The notes below the pieces were generated by a model. That model was given only the letters and a program-made list of their open reading frames with translations, was not told the origin of the DNA and ran no database searches. From Muribaculaceae bacterium (GTDB lineage Bacteria; Bacteroidota; Bacteroidia; Bacteroidales; Muribaculaceae): DNA of 64,000 nucleotides. The DNA lies in the NCBI GenBank assembly GCA_022508985.1, contig JAFLUA010000003.1, positions 1-64,000 on the forward strand, in the 5' to 3' direction. Position numbers and translations under genes: made by a program. The first letter of the stretch is position 1. Every line of letters starts with the position of its first letter. Of the stretch, positions 31,787 to 40,314 are shown piece by piece.

Positions 31787-34700
31787 TTAATTTGCCACGA
31801 AATTCCACTGCTCGGACGTAAATCCATAGCGATCCATAATATCACGGCTGAACTTCATCGGGTCGGTGCCTGCGGCTTTGTTGAGCGCAAGAATGTCCAT
31901 CGCCGAGCGTATTACTTTCTGCTGTCCTTCCGAGAGCGATTCGATTTCGCCCGACAATTCGTCATAGCTATAACCCATGATATAGATTAGCGGAGCAATC
32001 CTAAGATCGGTTTCTAAGGTCATACCTCTCAACAACTTGATATTGGCATCCATATCGGGGTCGATGAAAATATCAGGTTTAGCTGTTAAGATATCGATTT
32101 TATTAATGATAGCCATCGCTTCACCCAAATATTGCAAAGCATACGTTTCAGAGCGGCCGAGCTGAGAAAGCGTAATCGGGTCGAGAGTCGTCGCATATTT
32201 TACGAGCTGTGCATATCTGTCAGCCTCGGCAACAGCTATCGACAAAGCGGCATCGAGGTCGCTCGGCTTGCCGGTCATAAGATAGAGGTCGAGATATGTT
32301 CTGGCAAAATATAGCCCCATCATACCATCATATTGCGAAACTTTCGACGGCAACTTCGAAACAATAATGTCGAGCAACTGTCGCGCCATATCAATATGCG
32401 TTTCGGGTTCCTCCAAGCCATTTTCGACGGCAACTTTGCGCGTTTCTTCCGTAGCCGCTGCCTCGGGAGTCTGTAGCAAGTTTTCGATAACAGTGTAGGC
32501 TCCGGAGCGAACCGACGACACCATACGCCGCACAGTTTCATCGAGATAAAGTTTTTCAGCATTTTCCTTATCCAGACCGCCCCAACGATAGTTTGCCACT
32601 ATATTTCGATAAGCTTTTTGAGCTGTGGGGTTGTACTCAGCATCGTAGAAAGGCGTTACCTCATACGCCAATCCCGTCGCCGACAGATAAGGCGTCATGC
32701 CAAGATAGTACGACGAAGGCACCGTTGAAGCAAAATACACCGGACGCGTCCAATTTCGCGTTATCGAATTGGCTATCATATCAAACGATAGCACTCGGCT
32801 TTGATTAAGACCTGTAGAACCGAGGCGCGAGAAGTCGGTGTGGATATCGTCGAGATATGGTGCCAGATACATACTGTCAATCTCAGCATCGCCCGAAGAG
32901 TAGCGAGCCATTGCGGCATCGGCGTCGACAGGTATAAACACATTAGGAGTATCGATATAAGGAGCTCCAAAGCGCTTGTCATCGCTTGCATAGAGATTCA
33001 ACAATGCCGTGCGAGCATCGGTGAGGCTCCTCTCTCGCGGGTAGATAAGGCTATAAGCCAAGCGTTCGTAGGCGTAATCGCGCGGCGTTACATACATATC
33101 AATGGCATCGGCGCCCGACGTAGGATGAAGCATCTGGTCGGCATACCAGTCGGTAGTCAGATACGACAGGTTAACGACACGTACGTCGGTGCGGAATTCT
33201 TCAACCTCTTGCGCATACCACAGAGGGAAGGTGTCGTTGTCGCCATTGGTAAATATTATAGCGTTGGGGTCAAGCGACGAAAGATAATCGAAGCCGAAGT
33301 CGCGCGTCGTATATCTGCCCGAGCGGTCGTGGTCGTCCCACGTCTGGCTCACCATCTGCAGTGGCACTGCAAGGCCGATAACACATGCTACGACGGCCGT
33401 GGCTATTTCCGCGCCCTTTGTCGTGGGCACATTGCCATCTTTATCTTTCTTCGACAGCAAGTCGCGCAACATCACTCCTATAGCGGGAACGGCAAGCCCA
33501 ATCCAAATGGCGAAGGCATAGAACGAACCAGCATACGCATAGTCGCGTTCTCGCACTTGTCCCGGCGGCTGATTTAGATACAGCACAATGGCGATACCCG
33601 TCATAAAGAACAAGAAAAAGACTACCCAGAATTGTTGTATTCCCCTCATCGGATTGTTGCGATGGTTATAGAGGGCCTGGTATAAAAGACCTATCAAACC
33701 AAGCAACAACGGAAGCATATAGAACACATTGTGCCCTTTATTGCCTTTACCAAATTCGTCGGGCAACGACGACTGGTCGCCCAAACGTGCGTTATCTAAT
33801 GCCGGTATTCCCGAAATCCAGTTGCCCAGATGAGGCTCGCCATTACCCTGGATATCGTTCTGTCGACCGGCGAAATTCCACATAAAATATCGCCAATACA
33901 TATGGTTGAGCTGATAATTGACGAAAAAGCGTAGGTTGACACCGAAATCGGGCTTCCAGACGAGGGTCTGCAAAAGCGAGGCACCGCTTCGAGAGTCGAT
34001 ATACGATGTCGCCGGCTGAAGATGTTGTAGATATGGCATCAATTCGTATTTCGGCGCAAAACCTTGTTGTGCCCACGTAGAACGCACATTTTGAGGTATG
34101 CTGTTGATGTCGGGAGTAGTGTAGCCTGCCCACGATTTGTAACCCTCGACATGCGCTCCGGTAGGCTCGTTGCTATACATACGGGTAAAGTACATATCAA
34201 GATCGGGCATCGTGCGATAGTTGGGCCTTTCAATCTCCTTGACGTAGCGGTCGGGCTCGTCAGGACTGTTTTTCACCACTTTGGTGTATAGGCATGCGGG
34301 AGCATTAAGAGCCCCGCCATTTTCATCACGCAGATATCCGTCGACTGTCCTCACCCTTGGACGCCCATATTCATCGACAAGAATATAGTAATTGCCCGAA
34401 TTTTCGGGATACTCCTGTTCTTCAAAAGTTTCGGCAAATACCGGGCCGCGGAACAGCGGCGTCTCGCCGTATTGCTCGCGATTGAGATACGAGGCCAATG
34501 CGAATACATTGTCGGGCGCGTTTTGATTCATCGGTGTATTTGCGCTCGCACGTATGAGCAACAGCGCATACGATGAATATCCGACAAAAATTACAAATAC
34601 GCATATAACGATAGCAGAGAATACGCGCACAGGTACTTTCTTGCAGAAGACGTAAACATAAATACACATTGCGGCGATGAGAACCACGCCCACCAATATT

Positions 34701-35632
34701 GAGTGCCCGATAAAAGGCATACCCGATAGCACTATCGACAAAATGGCAAGCGTACGCGTACCGATGCTATCGGCATTACGATATAGGCCGCGGATTGCGA
34801 AGATGAACACCACTACCAACAATATGGCATAGATTAACACGCCCATATTGTAATGCAGGCCGCATGTATTGACAAAGAATAACTCAAACCATTGCGCTAC
34901 CTGTACGAAGCCGGGCACAATACCAAAGAGTATAGCCGCAACGATAGCACATGAAATGGCGAGAGCCACAAGCGAGCCGATGGCATTGACGTTTTTATAT
35001 TTACGATAATAGAATATCAAGCCGAGAGCCGGGATACAAAGCAGGTTTAGCAAGTGCACTGCGATAGAAACACCGATAATGTATGCTATGAGCAAGAGAT
35101 ATCGGTCGGAGTCGGGATTGTCGGCCCTGTTTTCCCACTTGAACATCAGCCACACCACAAGCGCCGTGCAGAACGACGAGAAGGCATAAACCTCGCCCTC
35201 GACGGCCGAGAACCAGAATGTATCGCTCCATGCGTAAGCTAACGCACCGCAGAGGCCACCACCCATGATAAGGGCCATTTGCCAAAGGCTAACATCTTGT
35301 GCGTCGTCGCGCACGATAAGCCGACGTATAAGGTGTGTAATCGACCAGAACAGCAACAATATCGTGCCGGCGCTCAACAGTGCCGACATTGAGTTGACGG
35401 CAAGGGCCGCATTACTCATCGACCCGCCAAACAAGGTGATAAAGAAGCGGGCCGCCAACATAAATATGGGGTTGCCCGGCGGGTGACCCACCTCAAGTTT
35501 GGCGCCCTGAAGGATAAATTCGGGGCAGTCCCAGAAACTGGCCGTTGGCTCCATCGTCAGTAGATAAGTGATGGCTGCTATTACAAAACATAGCCAGCCG
35601 AGTACATTGTTGACAAGTTTATATCTTTTCAT
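31787..35632 (-). CDS. DUF2723 / glycosyltransferase family 117 membrane protein
   Basis: 1281 residues from the Met at 35632 (MKRYKLVNNVLGW), the start that matches the family; an upstream Met at 35674 is unlikely. The N-terminus has LLTMEPTASFWDCPEFILQGAKLEVGHPPGNP, with the acidic residue after the first helix typical of GT-C enzymes, then about a dozen membrane segments to residue 600. A soluble region follows with FTNGDNDTFPLWYAQEVEEFRTDVRVVNLSYL, the DUF2723 signature. It is presumed to transfer sugars from a lipid donor to exported proteins. A TATTTTTG -7 box lies at 35672-35679. Confidence 0.88.
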   Translation of the reverse strand: MKRYKLVNNVLGWLCFVIAAITYLLTMEPTASFWDCPEFILQGAKLEVGHPPGNPIFMLAARFFITLFGGSMSNAALAVNSMSALLSAGTILLLFWSITHLIRRLIVRDDAQDVSLWQMALIMGGGLCGALAYAWSDTFWFSAVEGEVYAFSSFCTALVVWLMFKWENRADNPDSDRYLLLIAYIIGVSIAVHLLNLLCIPALGLIFYYRKYKNVNAIGSLVALAISCAIVAAILFGIVPGFVQVAQWFELFFVNTCGLHYNMGVLIYAILLVVVFIFAIRGLYRNADSIGTRTLAILSIVLSGMPFIGHSILVGVVLIAAMCIYVYVFCKKVPVRVFSAIVICVFVIFVGYSSYALLLIRASANTPMNQNAPDNVFALASYLNREQYGETPLFRGPVFAETFEEQEYPENSGNYYILVDEYGRPRVRTVDGYLRDENGGALNAPACLYTKVVKNSPDEPDRYVKEIERPNYRTMPDLDMYFTRMYSNEPTGAHVEGYKSWAGYTTPDINSIPQNVRSTWAQQGFAPKYELMPYLQHLQPATSYIDSRSGASLLQTLVWKPDFGVNLRFFVNYQLNHMYWRYFMWNFAGRQNDIQGNGEPHLGNWISGIPALDNARLGDQSSLPDEFGKGNKGHNVFYMLPLLLGLIGLLYQALYNHRNNPMRGIQQFWVVFFLFFMTGIAIVLYLNQPPGQVRERDYAYAGSFYAFAIWIGLAVPAIGVMLRDLLSKKDKDGNVPTTKGAEIATAVVACVIGLAVPLQMVSQTWDDHDRSGRYTTRDFGFDYLSSLDPNAIIFTNGDNDTFPLWYAQEVEEFRTDVRVVNLSYLTTDWYADQMLHPTSGADAIDMYVTPRDYAYERLAYSLIYPRERSLTDARTALLNLYASDDKRFGAPYIDTPNVFIPVDADAAMARYSSGDAEIDSMYLAPYLDDIHTDFSRLGSTGLNQSRVLSFDMIANSITRNWTRPVYFASTVPSSYYLGMTPYLSATGLAYEVTPFYDAEYNPTAQKAYRNIVANYRWGGLDKENAEKLYLDETVRRMVSSVRSGAYTVIENLLQTPEAAATEETRKVAVENGLEEPETHIDMARQLLDIIVSKLPSKVSQYDGMMGLYFARTYLDLYLMTGKPSDLDAALSIAVAEADRYAQLVKYATTLDPITLSQLGRSETYALQYLGEAMAIINKIDILTAKPDIFIDPDMDANIKLLRGMTLETDLRIAPLIYIMGYSYDELSGEIESLSEGQQKVIRSAMDILALNKAAGTDPMKFSRDIMDRYGFTSEQWNFVAN

Positions 35633-35671
35633 ATTTTTACCGAAAAAGCGTAAAAAGCGCTCTTTAGTCTG

Positions 35672-35679
35672 CAAAAATA
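35672..35679 (-). promoter_or_regulatory. -7 box of the DUF2723 operon
   Basis: TATTTTTG on the minus strand, 40 bases upstream of the chosen start. Confidence 0.45.
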
Positions 35680-35805
35680 ATCAATATAGCCCGTTAAATA
35701 TAATAATAGGCCTTAAATTAACAAATATTGGCGTTTCAACGGCTTTTTTACCGTTTCCTAAGCAAAACGGCGCGGCAAGACGCCCCGTAATACAATTTTT
35801 TTGAC

Positions 35806-35813
35806 TACCTTTG
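35806..35813 (+). promoter_or_regulatory. -7 box of the efflux operon
   Basis: TACCTTTG, 36 bases upstream of the adaptor start at 35850. Confidence 0.5.
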
Positions 35814-35849
35814 CCGACACTACTTATTTCAAAAACTTTTTGTTGGAAA

Positions 35850-37016
35850 ATGAAAATTCTCTACACTCTATTCATATCGGCGGCATTGCTCGTAACAGCT
35901 TGTCATGGTGGTCTTGAGGCCAACGAACATGAACATGAGCACGACCACGGTCACGCCACTCACAGCCATGTAGAAAGCGATGAGGACGAGCACGCTCATC
36001 ACCACGATGGCGAGATCGAAATGCACGACCACGTGGCCGAGCGTATGGGCGTGAAGCTCGACACGCTGCGCCAGGCGCCGTTTCACTCCGTAGTGAAAGC
36101 TTCAGGCAAAGTTATAAGTGCAGCTACAGATATGGCTGTGGTGTCGGCTCCGACGGCAGGTATCGTTCGCTTTTCGGCTACGGCCAATCCCGGGGCCGAG
36201 GTGGCCAAAGGTGCCGTAATAGCAGTGATTGATGCTAAGGGCATAAGCGGCGGTGATAAAAACGGTGCCGCCAAAGCAGCCCTCGAGAATGCCCGAAAAG
36301 AGCTTCAACGTGTAGAATCGCTATATGCCGACAGACTGGCCACTGCCGGCGAACTAATGGCAGCTCAAGCGGCTGTGAAGCAAGCCGAAGCTGAGTATAG
36401 CCCGGCGGCTGCCGACGGTCAGGCTAAAGCGCCCATTGCCGGCGCTATTACAGAATTGGCGGCCAAAGAGGGCCAATATGTCAACGCCGGCGACCCTCTC
36501 GCTTTTTTAGGCAAAAGTGGTGCTACTGTGCTCAAGGTAGAGTTGCCACGACGCTACTACAGCGTGGCTTCTACGTTTACCGACCTCGTCGTTGATATCC
36601 CCGGCGCCGACCCTTTCAGCGTCTTGGAGAGGGGCGGAAAGAGGCTCAGCGCGGCGCCTTCGGGCGAAAATTCTTCTACGGGAGCATATATCCCGCTATA
36701 TTTCAGTCTTGCCACAACAGGCGCTCCGGCAGGTACTGCCTTCTCGGCGAATCTGATAGGGACACTCAGAGATAAGGTCCTCACCATTCCCGTCTCTGCC
36801 TTATCGGAGCAGCAAGGCCAATTTTTTGTCTACGAGTGCCACGAAGAGGAGCATTACGTCAAAAAACCTGTTACCTTAGGGCAAAACGACGGCCGTCGCG
36901 TCGAAGTTATCTCAGGCCTCGATGAAGGTGATGTTATCGTTGTAGAAGGCGTGTCGGCGGTTCGGCTTGCCGAAGTATCGGCGGTAGCTCCCGAAGGTCA
37001 TACACACAATCATTGA
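35850..37016 (+). CDS. RND efflux periplasmic adaptor, lipoprotein, His-rich N-terminus
   Basis: 388 residues from MKILYTLFISAALLVTAC, a lipoprotein signal with its Cys at the lipobox. A stretch of about 40 residues rich in His, Asp and Glu follows (NEHEHEHDHGHATHSHV), a likely metal-gathering segment. The adaptor fold comes next: KASGKVISAATDMAVVSAPTAGIV, a short helical hairpin (LENARKELQRVESLYADRLATAGELMAAQAAVKQAEAEY) and membrane-proximal strands. The His cluster and its partner suggest export of a divalent or monovalent heavy metal. It ends 12 bases before the pump gene. Confidence 0.88.
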   Translation: MKILYTLFISAALLVTACHGGLEANEHEHEHDHGHATHSHVESDEDEHAHHHDGEIEMHDHVAERMGVKLDTLRQAPFHSVVKASGKVISAATDMAVVSAPTAGIVRFSATANPGAEVAKGAVIAVIDAKGISGGDKNGAAKAALENARKELQRVESLYADRLATAGELMAAQAAVKQAEAEYSPAAADGQAKAPIAGAITELAAKEGQYVNAGDPLAFLGKSGATVLKVELPRRYYSVASTFTDLVVDIPGADPFSVLERGGKRLSAAPSGENSSTGAYIPLYFSLATTGAPAGTAFSANLIGTLRDKVLTIPVSALSEQQGQFFVYECHEEEHYVKKPVTLGQNDGRRVEVISGLDEGDVIVVEGVSAVRLAEVSAVAPEGHTHNH

Positions 37017-37028
37017 TGCCCTTGCCCT

Positions 37029-40000
37029 ATGCTGAACAAAATAATAAGATTATCTCTTAGCAACCGCCTGGCCGTCCTGATAATAACGGTTCTTATCTTC
37101 ATCTCGGGCATAATAACTCTTATGCGTACCGAGGTCGATATTTTTCCCGACCTCAACGCGCCTACTGTCGTGGTGATGACAGAAGCGCCGGGTCTCGCTG
37201 CAGAAGAGGTCGAGCAGGTCGTTACCTTCCCCCTCGAGACGGCGGTAAACGGCTCTACAGGGGTGCGCAGAGTGCGTTCGAGTTCTTCGGCCGGCTTCTC
37301 GGTGGTATGGGTGGAATTCGACTGGGATACCGATATCTATACGGCACGTCAGATTGTAGCCGAACGCCTCGAAACGGCTGCCAACGCTATGCCCGAAGGC
37401 GTCGAGAAACCCGTCATGGGCCCTCTATCGTCTATCCTCGGCGAGATGATGATTATAGGCTTGCGCTCCGACACCACGTCGATGCTCGAGCTGCGACGGC
37501 TTGCCGAACGGATGGTGCGACCGCGCTTGCTTTCGCTCGGTGGCGTGGCTCAAGTTGCCGTAATAGGTGGCGATGCGCCCGAATATCAAATTAAGCTCGA
37601 TGTGGCGCGCATGCAGGCCTACGGCGTTTCCGTAAACGACGTCCTTGCCGCCACTGAAGGTTTCAACAGCAACGCCGGTGGTGGCGTTGTTTACGATTTC
37701 GGCAACGAATATATTGTAAAAGCTCAGATCAACACCACCGACTGCGATGCTCTCGCTTTAGCCGTCGTGCGCTCCGACGATAGCGGTATTATAACCTTAG
37801 GCGACATTGCCTCTATCGAGCTGGCTGGTCGCTTGCCTCGTATCGGCGTCGCTTCGGTGGAGGCTCAGCCGGCCGTCATTATCACCGTAAGCAAGCAACC
37901 CGGCACCGGCACTAAGCAGCTCACTGCGCGTATCGATGCTGAAATGGCCGACATATCGGCTTCGCTGCCCCACGACGTAAAAATATCGTCTAACATTTTC
38001 CGACAGAGCGACTTTATCGACAACGCCATTGGAAATCTGCAGGACTCGCTCCTCGAAGGCGCATTCTTCGTTATTATAGTCCTATTCCTATTCTTGATGA
38101 ATGTGCGCACAACCTTAATCTCGGTTGTCGCTTTGCCTCTCTCGATTATTGTTTCGGTCCTTATCCTCCAGGCCTTTGGCTACTCCATCAACACAATGAG
38201 TCTTGGCGGCATTGCCATTGCGATAGGATGTCTTGTCGATGATGCCATTGTCGACGTCGAGAATGTCTACAAGCGTATCTTGCAGAACAGGGCTTTGCCG
38301 AAAGACGACCGCAAACCGCTCCTCGATGTCGTCTACCGCGCATCAGCCGAGGTGCGTATGCCGATTTTCAACTCTACACTCATCATAACGGCCGCATTCC
38401 TGCCCCTATTCTTCTTAGACGGCATGGAAGGACGCATGCTCAAACCCCTCGGCATCGCTTTTATAGTATCGCTCGCAGCCTCGACTGTCGTCGCCCTCAC
38501 CCTCACGCCGGTGCTATGTAGCCTGCTGCTGCGTAACAAAAACGACGACGGCAGCAGCGCCAAGCACGAGCCACGATTGGCCAACGCCCTGCGCGCATTA
38601 TATTCGCGTAGCCTCGGCTACGTGATGGCGCACGCAAGAGCCGCACTATGCGTTGCCGGTGGTCTGTTGGTAATCGCCGCTATCGTATTCTGCACTCTGG
38701 GCAGCGGCTTCCTCCCGTCGTTCAACGAAGGCTCGTTTACGATAAATGTAAGCACTCTGCCCGGTATTTCGCTCGACGAAAGCGACCGCATAGGGCGTGA
38801 GGCCGAGAAGATTATACTCGAGACGCCCGAAGTTATAACGGTGGCGCGCAAAACAGGACGAGCAGAGCTCGATGAGCACTCCCTTGGCGTGAATACGTCG
38901 GAGATTGAAGCGCCCTATAAACTGGCCGGCCGTAGCCGCCGCCAAGTAAGTGCCGACCTCCGAGCTCGTCTATCGGAAATACCGGGAGCTGTTATAGAGA
39001 TAGGGCAACCCATATCGCACCGCATCGATGCTATGCTATCTGGTGCGCAATCGCAGGTCGCCATAAAGGTTTTCGGGCCCGACCTCAACCGCCTCTTTGC
39101 TATCGGACGTAATATCAAAGAGATTGTTGAAGATGTCGAAGGCGCTGTCGATGTCAATATCGAACAGCAGACCGAACGCCCCCAGCTGCTCATAACGCCG
39201 CGCCGCGAAGTGCTGGCACAGTATGGCATCACCTTAGGCGATTTTGCCGCCACGGTTGAAACGGCACTCGGCGGTCGCGCTGTGGCACAAGTCTACGACC
39301 GCGGCATGGCCTATGATGTCACTGTCATTCTCGGCGAGAAATATCGCGCCGCTATCGACGATATAGGCCTGCTGCCCGTGGCCGCAAACAAGGGCACCGT
39401 ATCCCTCGAAGATATAGCCGATATACGCGTCGCTTCAGGCCCTAACACCGTTAATCGCGAAAACGTTGCAAGGCGTCTGATAGTCAGCGCAAACGTCGAA
39501 GGGCGCGACCTGGTGGGTACGGTCAACGAAATAAAGAAACGGGTGGAGCAAAACGTGGCCATGCCCGAAGATTACTACGTCGTATATGGAGGTCAGTTTG
39601 AAAACTCGCAGGCGGCGTCGCGCACTCTCATGCTCACGTCGCTCGGCGCACTCCTGCTCATATTTATGTTGCTATACAACGAGTTCCGGAGCGTCGCTCA
39701 AGCCCTTGTCATTCTGGTTAATATGCCATTGGCCATCATTGGCGGCATATTCCTGCTCGCCATCGCAGGAGGCGAAGTAAACATCCCGGCTATCATAGGC
39801 TTTATATCGCTTATGGGCATAAGCACGCGCAACGGCATGCTCCTGATGAGCCGATATAATGCCTTGAAAGAACAAGGGCTGCCCCTGAACGAGAGAATAG
39901 AGTTAGGCTCGGCCGACCGTCTGCTCCCCATCATCATGACGGCCCTCACATCGGCGCTCGCGCTGATACCGCTAGCGCTAAAAGCACAGGCTCCCGGCAA

Positions 40001-40115
40001 CGAGATACAAGCGCCTATGGCCATTGTTATTCTGGGCGGCCTATTGTCGTCGACGGCCCTAAACATCTACATCGTGCCAATCCTCTACCGATTCATCTGT
40101 CGCTCCCGCAACTAA
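37029..40115 (+). CDS. RND heavy-metal-type efflux pump (CusA/CzcA family)
   Basis: 1028 residues with the RND layout: MLNKIIRLSLSNRLAVLIITV at the start, a periplasmic loop with TEAPGLAAEEVEQVVTFPLE, TM4 GGIAIAIGCLVDDAIVDVENVYKR (proton-relay Asp pair and Glu), a second loop, and ISLMGISTRNGMLLMSRY. The charged TM4 pattern is that of the heavy-metal branch. With the lipoprotein adaptor it would use the proton gradient to export metal from the periplasm. No outer-membrane factor gene follows, so a channel encoded elsewhere must serve it. Confidence 0.9.
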   Translation: MLNKIIRLSLSNRLAVLIITVLIFISGIITLMRTEVDIFPDLNAPTVVVMTEAPGLAAEEVEQVVTFPLETAVNGSTGVRRVRSSSSAGFSVVWVEFDWDTDIYTARQIVAERLETAANAMPEGVEKPVMGPLSSILGEMMIIGLRSDTTSMLELRRLAERMVRPRLLSLGGVAQVAVIGGDAPEYQIKLDVARMQAYGVSVNDVLAATEGFNSNAGGGVVYDFGNEYIVKAQINTTDCDALALAVVRSDDSGIITLGDIASIELAGRLPRIGVASVEAQPAVIITVSKQPGTGTKQLTARIDAEMADISASLPHDVKISSNIFRQSDFIDNAIGNLQDSLLEGAFFVIIVLFLFLMNVRTTLISVVALPLSIIVSVLILQAFGYSINTMSLGGIAIAIGCLVDDAIVDVENVYKRILQNRALPKDDRKPLLDVVYRASAEVRMPIFNSTLIITAAFLPLFFLDGMEGRMLKPLGIAFIVSLAASTVVALTLTPVLCSLLLRNKNDDGSSAKHEPRLANALRALYSRSLGYVMAHARAALCVAGGLLVIAAIVFCTLGSGFLPSFNEGSFTINVSTLPGISLDESDRIGREAEKIILETPEVITVARKTGRAELDEHSLGVNTSEIEAPYKLAGRSRRQVSADLRARLSEIPGAVIEIGQPISHRIDAMLSGAQSQVAIKVFGPDLNRLFAIGRNIKEIVEDVEGAVDVNIEQQTERPQLLITPRREVLAQYGITLGDFAATVETALGGRAVAQVYDRGMAYDVTVILGEKYRAAIDDIGLLPVAANKGTVSLEDIADIRVASGPNTVNRENVARRLIVSANVEGRDLVGTVNEIKKRVEQNVAMPEDYYVVYGGQFENSQAASRTLMLTSLGALLLIFMLLYNEFRSVAQALVILVNMPLAIIGGIFLLAIAGGEVNIPAIIGFISLMGISTRNGMLLMSRYNALKEQGLPLNERIELGSADRLLPIIMTALTSALALIPLALKAQAPGNEIQAPMAIVILGGLLSSTALNIYIVPILYRFICRSRN

Positions 40116-40207
40116 TACCATCCGGCTCGGAGAGCCACTATAAGGATAGATCCAGTCGAGCGCGATAGCGCGGAGGCTGGGGCACGCGTCGATATCCTAT
40201 ATAAATA

Positions 40208-40228
40208 TGGCGAGTCTACGACTCGCCA
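40208..40228 (+). terminator. Perfect palindrome after the pump gene
   Basis: GGCGAGTC, TAC, GACTCGCC. A strong hairpin about 100 bases past the pump stop without a clear T-run. It may be a terminator or an RNA-end stabiliser. Confidence 0.4.
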
Positions 40229-40261
40229 ATGTCTACCTTGATATACTCCCCTCCGCTAAAA

Positions 40262-40295
40262 AATAAGAGCCGCGACGTGATGCCGCGGCTCTGTA
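40262..40295 (-). terminator. Terminator of the secreted-protein gene
   Basis: AGAGCCGCG and CGCGGCTCT form the stem; on the minus strand TTATTTTTT follows. It lies 20 bases past the stop of the 733-residue gene. Confidence 0.8.
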
Positions 40296-40314
40296 TATGT
40301 GGTGGCTTATGCTA

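Noticed and set aside
32801-33577. Plus-strand open frame of 258 codons inside the DUF2723 gene
   Set aside because: It is antisense to a conserved part of DUF2723 and has no motif of its own.
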